A DNA stretch of 64,000 nucleotides from Hemileia vastatrix (lineage: Eukaryota; Basidiomycota; Pucciniomycetes; Pucciniales; Zaghouaniaceae): positions 10,246,156-10,310,155 of the forward strand of contig JASXTE010000014.1 in assembly GCA_030280995.1 (NCBI GenBank), in the 5' to 3' direction. Made by a program: the position numbers and the translations under genes. The notes below the pieces were generated by a model that was not told the origin of the DNA, did no database searches, and worked only from the letters and a program-made list of their open reading frames with translations. Positions 12,899 through 23,457 of this stretch are shown here, one piece after another; within the stretch, counting starts at the first letter, position 1, and every line of letters starts with the position of its first letter.

Positions 12899-14281
12899 TC
12901 AGATTCTTGAAATCCCGAGGTTTAAACCAATAAGTTTGCCCCTAGGGCTTGAACCCCCTAAGCTCCTCTTCCAATTCTGATATCCCAGAATCAGACCTCC
13001 AAACAAATCTTCCATCCTCCTCCATAAACTGAGTCTACCATAGTTCACATCACCAGAATCAATAAATTCTCCACCCTGTGAAACATCTGGAACCTCCACC
13101 ACATCTTTAAAATCAACCTCCATACCAGTGACATCCAAAACATCACAATTTTCCCCTTTCCTACAGGAATCTTGCTTAGAATCTGAAAAATCCTCCATAA
13201 TAACATCCATAACATCAATATAAAAATCCTCCTCCAAGCAGAGACCTTCTGATCTTGAGGGAACCACCTGAAAATAATCTTCCTCTATTAGAAAAAGATC
13301 CAAGACAGAATCTTTCTGTCCATCCAAAAATTCAACCAATACATCCTCCTCCAATAAGCCATTATCTGAGCTTGAGAAAAAAAAATAATCATCCCTCAAC
13401 AACCATTCATCCACCACAGATTCCTTCTCAATATCCCAAAATCCTTCTTCATTACCAGACAAGTCCTCCTTCCCACATAATTCACCCAACCTTGAGGAAA
13501 TACACTGATCCTCCAGTGTGTACATTTCCAAAACTTCCAGTGAAGCACATTCCTGAGATCCTATTGCATCCTTTGGAAAAGAAAAATCAGTTTCACAAAC
13601 ATCATCAGAGTACCCATCTTCCAAAATTGATGGCTCCAACACCTTTCCAGAAACTGAATTTTCCACCACAGTCTCCTGAAGCTCTCCACCCAACAGGATT
13701 TCCTCTCCAGATTCCACATCCCTATCCTTCAAACCATCCAAATATCCCAAAATAACCTCCTTCAGAATAGCCATACCAGGAATCCTATTTTCTTCATTTG
13801 GAAGAGTCTTCATCAAGTCATCCTTGAAAAGAATCTCCATAACCTCCACCTTTACATCCCTACCCATGGCACTCCAAAATACATACTTGGCCCCATCTTC
13901 ATGTGGTAATATATCATTATATACCAGATAATCCAGAGCCTCCCCAAAATCCTCCATAAATTCCCCATACTGAGAAAGAGAAGTTACACCACATTTCAAA
14001 TCCCACTTCCTAGCAATCCCATGAAGATCCACAATTGAGAAAGTAGTAGGACACCTTTTAAACATTTCAATCTTCAACTTCCCCCAGTCCTGACTCCTAT
14101 ATCCTGCCATACCAGAAACTTCCTTCTCCACCTCCCTATTACCAATGAAAAACATTACTTGCCTAACCATGTCCAACAGTGAGGCCCCATCAATCTCAGA
14201 AGCAACCTCAAACCTAGCCAAAAACCCCTTTGCATCCTCCCTTAAAAACCTTGAACCATCCCAAGACTAAATCCTAACCAT
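12899..14281 (-). CDS. Element N gag-like capsid fused to an acidic domain
   Basis: 440 codons are open from 14221 to 12899. The same frame continues upstream through S-W-D-G-S-R-F, matching S-W-D-G-P-K-F of D, to an ATG at 14281. One TAG near 14268 interrupts that upstream piece, so expression may need a downstream start. Residues 1 to about 170 align with the capsid of D (shared I-D-G-A-S, D-M-V-R-Q-V, R-E-V-E-K-E-V, D-L-M-K-x-L-P-N). The remaining 250 or so residues have no zinc knuckle or protease. They are strongly acidic (many E-E-D, D-V and L-E-E-D runs) and match nothing else in the window. The 440-codon frame is intact while neighbouring pol genes are full of stops. Role: probably particle assembly with a new C-terminal function. 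The domain's origin is unknown to me. Confidence 0.75.
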
Positions 14282-14498
14282 CCTAGCAACTCCCAGTTAC
14301 AGCCTCCAATCTCCACCAAGATAGCCAATGTCCCCCCCCAAGAGCCTTAGAGACCTAAGAGGGACCAAATCAAACAGAAAAGAAGACCCCTAGACCAATC
14401 ACAAACAGATATAGCACCAAATTCAAAATCCACCAAAGGAGATCCACCAAAGAGAGAAACCTAGATCAACAGAGATTCCAAAAATCCAACAGATTTGT

Positions 14499-14516
14499 AC
14501 CCCATGTTGGGCGCCA
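14499..14516 (-). other. Element N primer binding site, tRNA-Lys-like
   Basis: On the minus strand TGGCGCCCAACATGGGG follows the 5' LTR after a TTTC spacer. It resembles the complement of tRNA-Lys 3' ends (TGGCGCCC...). D has the same start and E has one change. Confidence 0.8.
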
Positions 14517-14520
14517 GAAA

Positions 14521-15414
14521 TGTAGAAAATCCTATAGTACTAGCTATAGGCCTTGACCAAGGGAGTTGGAGTAAAACCAGAAAGAATAACCCCTGTACCT
14601 TTAGAAAAACAAGTGAGATTTACCTGTTGCAGCAAATTGGAGATCTGTTTGCTAGACCCTCTAATTAAACACACTTGACCCCTTTAAAAGCGAAGATAAT
14701 AGTCCCAGACAGACTACCAGAAAGAGTTGAAATGAACAGTAATATATTCCAACAAAACACAGGCCAATGAGACAGTGAGGAACAGAAAGGCAATTAGTAA
14801 AGAGATAAGATGATTTTCTAAAAATCTTCCCACACACGAATCATACAGCCAGCGCACAGACTACCCTGACCAATTCCCAGCCTTTTTCATGCATAAAAGT
14901 GCATTTTAGAGCTTCCCCAGCGCCCAGGCGGCCAGGCCGCTTGGAGCCGGCTCCGCTTAGGAGCGGGCGGGCCGCTTCTAGGCCCTAAAACACCCATACA
15001 ACCAATAAAACCCCTAAAAACCCTAAAAACCCATAACTTCACTAATAAACAAGATAAACACACATAAGACATACCAAAATGAAAAGAAAATAAGCTGAGA
15101 CATAATAAGTGACCCTAGCTTAAGCCTAAATAAGCACCATTAAATAAAAAACTTTCAATAAATACCAATAACAACACCATAACTACCCTATAAAACAAGG
15201 TAACCACCCATAAGGGATACCAAAATGAAGAGAAAAGAAAGGACATTAAGCTGAGACATAATAAGTAACCCTAGCGTAAGCCTCCACAAACACTACTAAA
15301 TATCACCTAAAGATGAAAAAAACCACTAATAACACCATAACCCCGATAACACCCTACATACCAAATACCCCCAAATATGCACTCCAAAGGTCTACCCAGG
15401 TTTGGATCACCACA
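14521..15414 (-). repeat. Element N 5' LTR
   Basis: 894 bp, near-identical to 9675-10568. It ends next to the GCTC copy of the target duplication at 15415. Confidence 0.9.
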
Positions 15415-18400
15415 GCTCCTACTAGTAAAATCACAATGGAGAGGCTTCAGATGGTTAATTTTGGGCCAGAGGATTGGTTGTCACAGGAAGAAAGGAAGTT
15501 GTTGTTATATGTTATGGTTCTCAAAGAAAAGGCTATTGTGTTTTCTAAAGAGGAAAGAGGTTTTTTGAAATACTCTTATTGTAAACCTTATATTGTTCCA
15601 GTTATACCTCATGCGCCATGGAAAAAGAAGGCTTTTCCAATACCAGCAGCTATAAGATAAGACTATACGGAATTAATTGGGGGAAGGTTAAGGTCTGGCT
15701 TGTATGAACAGTCTATGTCTAGTTATTCAAGTCCAGTGTTTTGTGTCGTTAAACATAATGGTAAATTAAGGGTTGTTCATGATCTTAGGGAGATGAAAAA
15801 GGTTACAGTAAAGGACACAGGAATGCTTCCAACGCTGGAGGAGTTGGTGGATTCTTTTGTGGGAGGTGCATGTTACGGATTAGGTGATATTATGGGAGGA
15901 TGCGATGAGTGCAAATTGGATAAATCATCCAGACACACGATGACGTTTGAAACTCCACTGGGGCGCTTCAGGTTGACAAGGTTACCACAGGGTGAAACAA
16001 ATTCTGTGGTGGTATACCAAGCACAGATGATGTGGATATTTCAGGATGAAATTCCAGATCATGTGGGAATTTTCATTGATGATGGCAGTATAAAAGGACC
16101 AGCCAGCGATTACAATGGGGAAGTGTTAGAGGAGAATCCATATATTAGAAGGTTTGTTTGGTAATATGCAATTACCCTGGAAAGAGTGCTATTCAGGATA
16201 GAAGAGGCAGGATTAACTATCTCTGGATCCAAATTTGCTTTTTGTGTTCCAGCGCTAGATATAGTGGGACATGTGGTATGCAAGGAAGGGAGGATCATTG
16301 CAGAAAAACAGAAGAATAAGGTGCTTACATGGCCAAGGCCGAGAAATACTACGGAAGTTAGAGGATTTTTAGGCATCTGTACATATGTAAGAATGTTTAT
16401 TTGAGATTTTGCTTTGTTGTCTTCACCTTTAAGGCGCTAAATGATAAAAGATGTTGTATGGGATTGGACAGAGGAATGCAATGAGTCATTCAAGTTGTTG
16501 AAAAGTATTTTAGGAAAAGATATTCTTTTGAAGAAATTGGAGTATGGACAAGACGCTGGGAAAATTACTCTAGCGGTGGATTCTAGTGTGTCCGCAGTGG
16601 GCAGAGTTTTGATGCAGGAGGATGAGGAAGGTAATGATAGACCTGTCCTTTGTGAATCTAAGACTTTTACTAGAGTAGAGTCTAGGTACTCTCAGTCTAA
16701 GCTTGAGTTATGCAGAGTAGCAAAGATTCTTAAGAGGCTTCAATGGATGCTTTGGGTACAACATTTTGAGTTGCAGGTTGATGTGCTATCGTTGGTGCAA
16801 ATGATTAGTAGCCAAAGTTTACCAGATGCGCCCATGACAAGGTGGGTGGCGCAGATAAATTTATTGTCTTTTGATTTAGTCCACAAGCCGGACTCATTAT
16901 CTAGAAGACTGCCATGTGAAGAAGACTCGGAAGCCAAAGAATTTGAAGAAGATAAGAGATGGGTAAACGGCATAGATTATTGTTATGAAAGATTTGGCAA
17001 GGTTTTCTGTGATGACAAAAAACTAGCAGGCAAGGTGGTCCGTGATGACGATAAACTAGTTGCACGGAATGTCTGTAAAGACATAAGACTAGATGTTGAT
17101 GATGCGCAGGATGTTTGCAAAGGTAGTCTGAAACTGGATTTAGGGAACGCTGAAGCTAACATAGCAACAAGGAGTGCGCTAGGTAAGGCAGTGGAAGAGT
17201 CAGATGACAAAGATGATTCAAGGGGAAGTAAAGATAGTAACACTCATCCCAAAGAGGGGGAGTATTCTGAAGATGAAACATCTACTGATGAGGGAGTAGA
17301 GTCTTCAAGGCTATATCTGGAAGGCAGTAGTAGACCAGATTTTTGCAATAAAAAGGTTTGACGCAATATTGAAAAGTGCGCTAAAGGCTATTTTATTAAA
17401 GATGGGAAGTTATGGAAGGATAAATCTTTGTTTCCTCAGTTAGTTTTTCAAACTAGGAAAAGGAAGGAGAAAATACTTAGGGAGTTACATGAGAATTCAT
17501 GACATAGAGGTCAATAAAAGATATATCAAAGAGTTAGGGAAAGATTCTGGTGGCCCAATATGAAGAATGAAGTAAGAGATTGGGTCAAATCTTTTCCTGA
17601 ATGTCAGTGCAGGAGTTACAGAAAGCCAAAAGAGAAATGTAGAGCGACGGGCAAAGATACTGTTTTTGGTAGGGTCAGTTTAGACGCAGTTCATATAAAA
17701 GAAGGGTGCTTTAAATACTTGGTAGTAGCAAGGGGTTATCTATCACAATGTATTGAAGCAGCGCTGTTGGTAAATCTTAAGGCGAGTAATGTAGCTGAAT
17801 TCTTGAAAAAAGAATGGGTTTATAGGTATGGGGTAATGAAGATGGTGACTGTAGATGGTGGCGCTGAATTTTCTGGAGAATTCCAAGAAGTAGTTAGAGG
17901 TATTGGAGCAAGGCTACAAGTTGAAACACCATATTATCCTAAAGCAGAGGGGATGGTAGAAAGAGGGCATCAAGTTAAAAAGGATGCGCTAGTTAAATTA
18001 TGTGGGAATAATGGGGCAAAGTGGAAGAACTACTTGTCATTAGTTTTGTTTGCAGACAGGATTTCAGTTAAAAGAACAACAGGGTTTTCAGCATATGAAC
18101 TAATGTCTGGTTAAAGGGAGGTATTACCTATTGATCTAGAAGCTGGATCTTTTTGAGGATGTGACTGGGACCAAGTGCGCTCAACTGAAGATTTAATTCT
18201 AGCGAGGGTAGCGCAGCTTGAAAGAAAGGACAAGTTTGTGGAGAAGGCATATGATAGAATGATGCAGATCCGGGACAAGTCAGTTAAATATTGGGATGAG
18301 ACTTCAGCGCATAGGTTAAGGAAGCCATTTAACCCAGGAGATTTGGTTTTGGTTTATAATAGAAGTCTAGAAAGCCAATGGGGGAAGATGTTTTCTGACA

Positions 18401-18579
18401 GATAGAATGGTCCTTATAAGATCAGAAAGCAGATAACTGGGGGGTCTTACTTACAGGAGGAACTGGATGGTACTGAATAGAAGCTGCGTGTGGCCACAGA
18501 TCAGATCAAAAGGTTCTACCCAAGGGGTGTTCCAGTGATACAAGATAACCTCCGGAATGAGGAAAAACTACCAGAATGA
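15415..18579 (+). pseudogene. Element B pol: RT, RNase H, integrase (many stops)
   Basis: A single frame with no visible frameshift is cut by about ten stops (for example 15658, 16162, 16402, 16438, 17359, 18112, 18403, 18478). Reverse transcriptase: RVVHDLREM, then RLPQGETN and the catalytic F-I-D-D followed by G-S-I-K-G-P. RNase H: A-V-D-S-S, K-L-E-L-C and Q-V-D. An acidic Lys/Asp-rich linker follows (about 16900-17360). Integrase: a damaged HHCC region at 17480-17600, then V-S-L-D-A-V-H-I-K, V-D-G-G-A-E-F and Y-P-K-A-E-G-M-V-E-R-G, so the D, D and E residues are all present. The C-terminus ends L-R-N-E-E-K-L-P-E over one copy of the hairpin repeat (CCTC/GAGG). The product cannot be made whole. 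Confidence 0.85.
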
Positions 18580-19194
18580 CCTCTGGGAAGAGGTTAAACT
18601 AACAATTTATGTTAAGCTTTGTTTTTCTAAGAGGACTCACAGGAGGCTTTGACACAGTTGTGACAGATAGAGGGCGCTAACTGGAAGTTAGGTGCACTAA
18701 GGCTGAACAGGCAACTGGAATAAGCACTCAGATGAGGGTGCTGAGGAAAATGAAATCTTATATTTTCATCGTTTAAGGGGACATGACAAGATAGGCAATT
18801 GGATTAAAGGAGGCGCATATCATGTAAACGCAAAAGACGCTGGGAATTTAGAAAATGAGTTAACTAACCAGGAGTGGAATAATGATTTATAGATGGGGTG
18901 CTCTACAGTTAGATTCTTATTTACATTGTGTATTTTTGTATAGCAGTAAAAGTGGTAAAATTTAATGATTTAAAAGTTTATTTATGATTCTTTTATAGGG
19001 TTTACAGTCTTTTAAAGAAAGTGGAGGGAGCAAAGTTAGGTGCTCTAAATTTAGAAGACAAGTAGTATTGAAGACAGGTGTAGAAGAATAGCCCCGTGTC
19101 TAAAGTGATTATTTAAAGGCATAGTGTGAAAAAAGATGAAGACTATGTACAAGAATAATAGACAGAGAAGGCTCATATGGAGAGCGCTAGTGGA
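18580..19194 (+). other. Element B noncoding 3' stretch
   Basis: No coding region supported. It contains several GCGC words typical of this element and lies between the convergent ends of pol and the first antisense gene. Confidence 0.5.
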
Positions 19195-20004
19195 CTACTC
19201 AGTATTGGGGTGAAAGCTATTAGGATATCCTTTCCAGTCTTCAGGCATGACAAAACGACGGGGATTGGCAGGGAATCCAAGAATAGTTGATGAGCTGATT
19301 TCCTTCATTAGTTGACCTATCATTTCTATATGGGTGTAGCGAGCTTCAAGTTCAGTGTCAGAAAAAGCTGGTGCGTTATAATAGGATAGAGACATAGCGT
19401 CAGATATAAGACAAAGTCTGGAAAACATTCGCATGGAATAGACAAAAGGTAAAGGAATAGGAACCCATCCCAGGGAGATGGATTCATTGAAGCCTGAAAA
19501 AGAGTCATTGGGTAAGGGAAGCATAAGTATAATGAAGGATACTTACTTGCTAATAAGTTTTGTGGGCGGGCTGATGGCGAAGAAATAGTAATCGCGTCAG
19601 GAGCAGCTGCAGTGGAGCCTGAAAGCATGGAAGCATTAGAGCTTGGAGTGGAAGAAGGCGCAGTTAGTTCTAGGCTGGATAGATATTTTGTGCCTGGGAA
19701 AAGTAGGAAGCGATGGTGATTCATAAGGAATGTTGTTATTGGTGGAAGAATTGGGTCTAGTGGGACTAGTAGTTGTAAGTATGGGGACACTACTAGTAGA
19801 ACTAGTAGGAATGCAAATATAGCCAGTAGGCTGAGGAGTATTATGGTTCAGAGAGATATTGCAAGTTTTGTGGTATCTAAAGCAGTTGTCACAGGCAGGT
19901 CTAAAGGAGGCATACCCCCAAGGTCTAGAAAATGTACAATGAAAGTTGCAGCGTTTACAAAATGAGCACGCTTGATCTTTGGGAACTGTGAAATATTGAG
20001 TCAT
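19195..20004 (-). pseudogene. Antisense zinc-cluster gene 1 of element B (one frameshift)
   Basis: Start ATG at 20004. Residues 12 to about 43 carry C-x2-C-x6-C-x14-C-x2-C-x6-C (ends C-D-N-C-F-R-Y-H-K-T-C), close to fungal Zn2Cys6 spacing but with the basic residues in the second half. A Thr/Ser/Pro/Asn-rich linker follows. The frame shifts once near 19700. An intron at 19546-19494 (53 bp, GTAAGT to TTTTTCAG) joins exons in matching phase. The C-terminal exon contains Y-Y-N-A-P-A-F-S-D-T-E-L-E followed by amphipathic sequence, resembling the C-terminal module of the other antisense genes. It ends P-N-T-E. Probably nuclear DNA binding if expressed; this is inference from the Cys pattern. Confidence 0.65.
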
Positions 20005-20517
20005 GATGTTTGGATGAAGATAATCTGGGTTATTAGATGGGCTATTTATAGGTTAATAATAGCATTATGGAAGAGAAATCAGTTGCGCAATAACTGACAT
20101 GAGCGCTGAATGGTTTCTAAGAAGGATGTGAATAATTTTCATTGAAGAAGAAAAATAAGGGACCTAAGGAAAGGCTGATCTGTCGCAGTCAAGGGAAAGT
20201 CATATGCTGCGAAGATCTGAAGATTTCAAGGGAACGCATGCATATATGATGCAGGGAATATATTTGCTGCTATAGGGAGTAGCGCCAATCTCAGAGTTAT
20301 TTTGTGTTTATTGTTTCACCTTTCATCGGCACTTAGTAGTATGGTGCCCTGTTTGGAAAAAAGGATGATATTTTTTGGGGCAGCTCATCTTGCAGATGTT
20401 GGGTTCTCACAAGGGACTTGGGGTCAAGCAGAATTAAGAAGAAAGAAAAATTATTATAACATTTTTTTTTTTTTACAAATTTATGTACAATTTTTAAGGA
20501 ATATATAAAGAACATTT
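20005..20517. other. Spacer between the two antisense genes of element B
   Basis: No supported gene. A run of T (20462-20474) and several GCGC words are present. It would hold the promoter of antisense gene 1. Confidence 0.4.
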
Positions 20518-21543
20518 TTAGTATTCTGCATCATCATAGATAGGGATGCAGAATTCCCAGTTGTAAACAGCCTCTTGCATGTTTTGCTGCAAGGTGGTGA
20601 TTAGCTGTTTTGTTTTGTTATACTCGGCGCGAGTATAAACCGGGACCGCCTTGAGGAATTCTTTGACAGCGACTATCATATTGTTCATATGACATATGGT
20701 TGCATCGTATTGTGCACAGGCAACATGCTCTGTAAATTCCCAGTTTTGAGCCATGGCGGGCTCTTCCTCGTCGTCGTTAGGGGGGACGTTGGCTGGCCAA
20801 TCATCCGGGATTATTGCGTTAAAGGCTGGCTGAAGAGTAGGCGAGCGTGGAGTGCACTCAGGAATAGGATCAGTATCACAGACGGGATCTTCTTCCAAGG
20901 CTGGAAGAAAAAGGGAAGCATTAGGAGGCAGAGGAAATGCAGCATAATACGTGCCTGGCGCATTCTAAGAGAGAAAAAAAGATTATGTTAGCGTTAAAAA
21001 AGAGAGAAGAAGGCAAAAAAAAACTTACTGTACTCTCCTCTAAAAAGAGAGATTTTGGAACGGAGGCAACACTACTAGGTGTAGGTGTGCGGTGACTAAT
21101 ATTGGCTCTCTTGTTGCCAGGTGGAGTTGAAGAGGTGGGCGCAGGGCTCTTAATGGCCAACTGACTCATCATGTTGGAGGTTGAGGTGTTGGGATCCAGG
21201 CGCGCAACACTGGGCGGCCCATCATAACTACACTTCTTTTTGCATTGTTTAAAGTAATTGCATGACAAAAGAAGAAAGAAATAGAAGATTAGTAATGAGA
21301 AGAAAGGAAAGAAGGGAAATGAAGAAAACTTACAGTGAAGAAAGTTCTGCCACGGCAGGCTTTTGAGAAATGACAGGGAGTTATGCCATTCTCAATGCAG
21401 CAGGTGCATCTTGTCCCACCCATCAGCATAGTAACTGGTGTCGCAGGTGGAGCAGCAGAAGGTTGGGTACGCACAAACTTCCGGATAGCGTCCACGACGT
21501 TGGCTGTATTTTCGGTATTAATAGTAGTATTTCTAGTATTCAT
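20518..21543 (-). CDS. Antisense Cys-rich gene 2 of element B, intact after splicing (287 aa)
   Basis: Exon 1 is 21543-21334 (70 codons), exon 2 is 21235-21029 (69) and exon 3 is 20964-20518 (148 plus stop). Intron 1 (21333-21236, 98 bp) has GTAAGT, a CTAAT branch and an AG acceptor. Intron 2 (21028-20965, 64 bp) has GTAAGT, GCTAAC and CTTAG. All junctions are phase 0 and no stop remains. The protein has a Cys cluster at about residues 46-72 (R-C-T-C-C, T-P-C, K-A-C, T-K-C across the first splice), a Pro/Ser/Thr-rich middle, an acidic patch (N-D-D-E-E-E) and a C-terminal helical part (E-F-L-K-A-V-P-V-Y-T-R-A-E-Y, L-I-T-T-L-Q-Q-N-M). The start codon is 94 bp from the 367-bp LTR copy. It is intact although pol on the other strand has about ten stops. 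Function unknown; a zinc-binding regulator is possible. Confidence 0.72.
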
Positions 21544-21636
21544 TGAAGGAAAGAAATTTATGAAGGTAAAAATGAGGATTGTAATAAATAAGAGAAGATG
21601 GAGGAAGAAGATGCTGCAAGAGGCAGGATATTTAAT

Positions 21637-22003
21637 TGTGGAATCAAAGATATTAGGTTTTCTGCAATAAATTGTTTGAGAATATATAGATTCAGTAGGA
21701 TTAACTATTATTAGAGTTATTTTATTGCTATAATATAGCATATTCAAAGAGAGTGCTTCAAGAGGGAATAGCTGTGGATATTAGCACTTGTTAAGAATAG
21801 AAATATCCAGATAGTAATACTTGTTTTTCCAATCTTTTAAACTCAGTTATCAACTTATAAACTTTCTAATCACAAATCAGTGTTACACATTATTGCGCTG
21901 TCTTTAAAAATAAGAGTGGCAGGCGCTTCTTTTCAGAAATTGAAAAGAATAATTAACCCATCTTGCATTGTGTCTACTGCTTAATACTTTAGAACTCTCT
22001 ATA
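21637..22003 (+). repeat. Element B second LTR copy (or R-U5)
   Basis: 367 bp starting TGTGGAATC and ending CTCTATA. It is followed by GGTCCCAAC and further sequence resembling the leader after the first copy (for example TTAAGTGGAT versus AAAAGTGGAT). This suggests the start of another B-type copy rather than a clean 3' end. Confidence 0.7.
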
Positions 22004-22845
22004 GCGCTGTCAACGATTTGGAAAGGGTCCCAACTGTCTATGGGTCTCTTGGTCTGGAATGTTTATCTGGAGGTTCTACAAGTATTTTAAGTGGATTATT
22101 GGACTTTCAAAGGCAAGGCATGTATTTCTTTATCTTTTTGATTATTTTACTCAAGTTATAAGAGGTAGTGCCTCAAGTATTATTATAATTTATATCTTTA
22201 GAAGTACAGTATCATAAATACTAATGTTATAAGTAATAATAATAAATTTGATTTAACTGATGTGTTATATAAATTGGTAAGTAAGGAATGATTTGAAAAG
22301 TACAAAAAGAGAGGGCCTTTTATAGGCAAAATATGAGAGATAAAAACATGGATTTAACACCACCTCATAAAAGGGTGTGAGAGGAAAAAACTAAATATAA
22401 AGAGAGTATGTGAAACATAAAAAGATATACTAAATGGTACATCAATACAAGGTATCATTTTTATTTGAAATAAAACTTGAGTTCCCTTAGATTGTCAACC
22501 TTAGTATAAAAAATTTGATTTAAAATGTTGTTTTAACGGAAATTTAAATTTCTTAATAAAGGAATTTGAATTTTTTAGATTTTATTATATTTTTAATACT
22601 ATTTTTATTCCCTTCTCAACTGTATCATTGAGCATGGTGTAAGGGAGTAAAAATGTATGGGACATTTATCTATTCTAATTAATTATTAAAATTACTTAAT
22701 GTACTTAGCTTAGTTAATTGTAAGTAATACATAAGTAAGAAATAAATAATTAATTATTAATAAGGATTTTTAAAAGGCGTGGCTTCTTCTCAGTAAGATA
22801 ATTAATTATTTTACTGGATAATTCTAGTAGCCTAGCTGACAATTA
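22004..22845. other. Leader-like fragment and AT-rich noncoding DNA
   Basis: 22004-22110 resembles the B leader. The rest is AT-rich with TATAAAAGG on the minus strand at about 22318-22326, as in 25999-26010 and 62357-62366. It could be an LTR of another family; no second copy is present to prove it. No gene. Confidence 0.4.
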
Positions 22846-23457
22846 TCATGAAGCTGAGGGCATGGTTGAAAGATGCCATCAAGTTTTCAAGAATGCTTTG
22901 GTGAAGATGTGTGGAGATAGTGCTGAAAAATGGAGGCATTATTTACCCTTGGTGTTATTTGCTGATAGGGTCACTGTGAAGAGGACAACTGGCTATTCTC
23001 CTCATGAATTAATGTTTGGTCAGAAAGCTGTTCTACCAGTGTATTTGGAAGCTGTCTCCTATCTTGGAATTGATTGGGATTATATGTGCTCAACAGAAGA
23101 TTTACTCTGTGCCAGGATACAACAGTTATAATGTAGAGAGGAATGTCAAGAGAAGGCATACTCTAGAATGATGAAGAAAAGAAATCAATCAGTCAGATAC
23201 TGGGTAAAGAAGTTGGCTCATAGGCTCAGGAGTTCCTTGAAACCTGGTTTTTTGGTTTTGGTGTATAATGGAAGTTTGGAGAGTCAGTGGGAAAGATGTT
23301 TGCTGACAGATGGAATGGACCTTACAGAGTCAGATCTCAGGTTTCTGGAGGTTCTAATGTTTTGGAAGAGTTAGATGGTGCAGTCTTAAAGAAGAGAGTG
23401 GCTGCTGACCAAGTAAAGAGATTTTACTACAGAGGCACTAGAAGTGAAGAAGATTGA
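22846..23457 (+). pseudogene. Element C pol remnant: end of integrase
   Basis: Homology to E starts abruptly at the integrase catalytic Glu region (E-A-E-G-M-V-E-R-C-H-Q) and continues through L-P-L-V-L-F-A-D-R, a stop after R-I-Q-Q-L, and S-V-R-Y-W to the Y-N-x-S-L-E-S-Q-W region, where the frame shifts at about 23290. Upstream pol is missing. It ends just before a hairpin-repeat copy (CTCCGCAATGAGGATAAAC). Very close to E in sequence. Confidence 0.85.

Larger units (their letters stand above)
9675..15414 (-). mobile_element. Element N: complete non-autonomous LTR retrotransposon
   Basis: It is 5740 bp with 894-bp LTRs at both ends, a primer site, a polypurine tract and one gag-like ORF, all on the minus strand. 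It has no protease, reverse transcriptase or integrase. The flanks give GCGC (9671-9674) and GCTC (15415-15418), a 4-bp duplication with one difference. About 17 differences separate the two LTRs over 894 bp, the closest LTR pair in the window, so N is probably the youngest insertion here. Capsid homology and shared LTR ends show relation to C, D and E, which could have supplied enzymes in trans. Confidence 0.9.
5390..22003 (+). mobile_element. Element B: Ty3/gypsy retrotransposon with nested insertion and antisense genes
   Basis: Two 367-bp direct repeats (6360-6726 and 21637-22003) bracket gag-pro, pol and two minus-strand genes. A complete foreign element (N) sits at 9675-15414 inside pol. 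Without N the repeat-bounded unit is about 9.9 kb. A CCAAT-containing tandem repeat and a TATA box lie upstream of the first 367-bp repeat and suggest the 5' promoter region extends left to about 5390. No target-site duplication was found. The whole element, antisense genes included, is rich in GCGC compared with its neighbours. Every sense gene has stops. Confidence 0.8.

Noticed and set aside
13255..13755. 166-codon plus-strand frame inside element N
   Set aside because: It is a shadow of the acidic gag-like frame on the other strand; Pro/His-rich because the real frame is Glu/Asp/Gly-rich.
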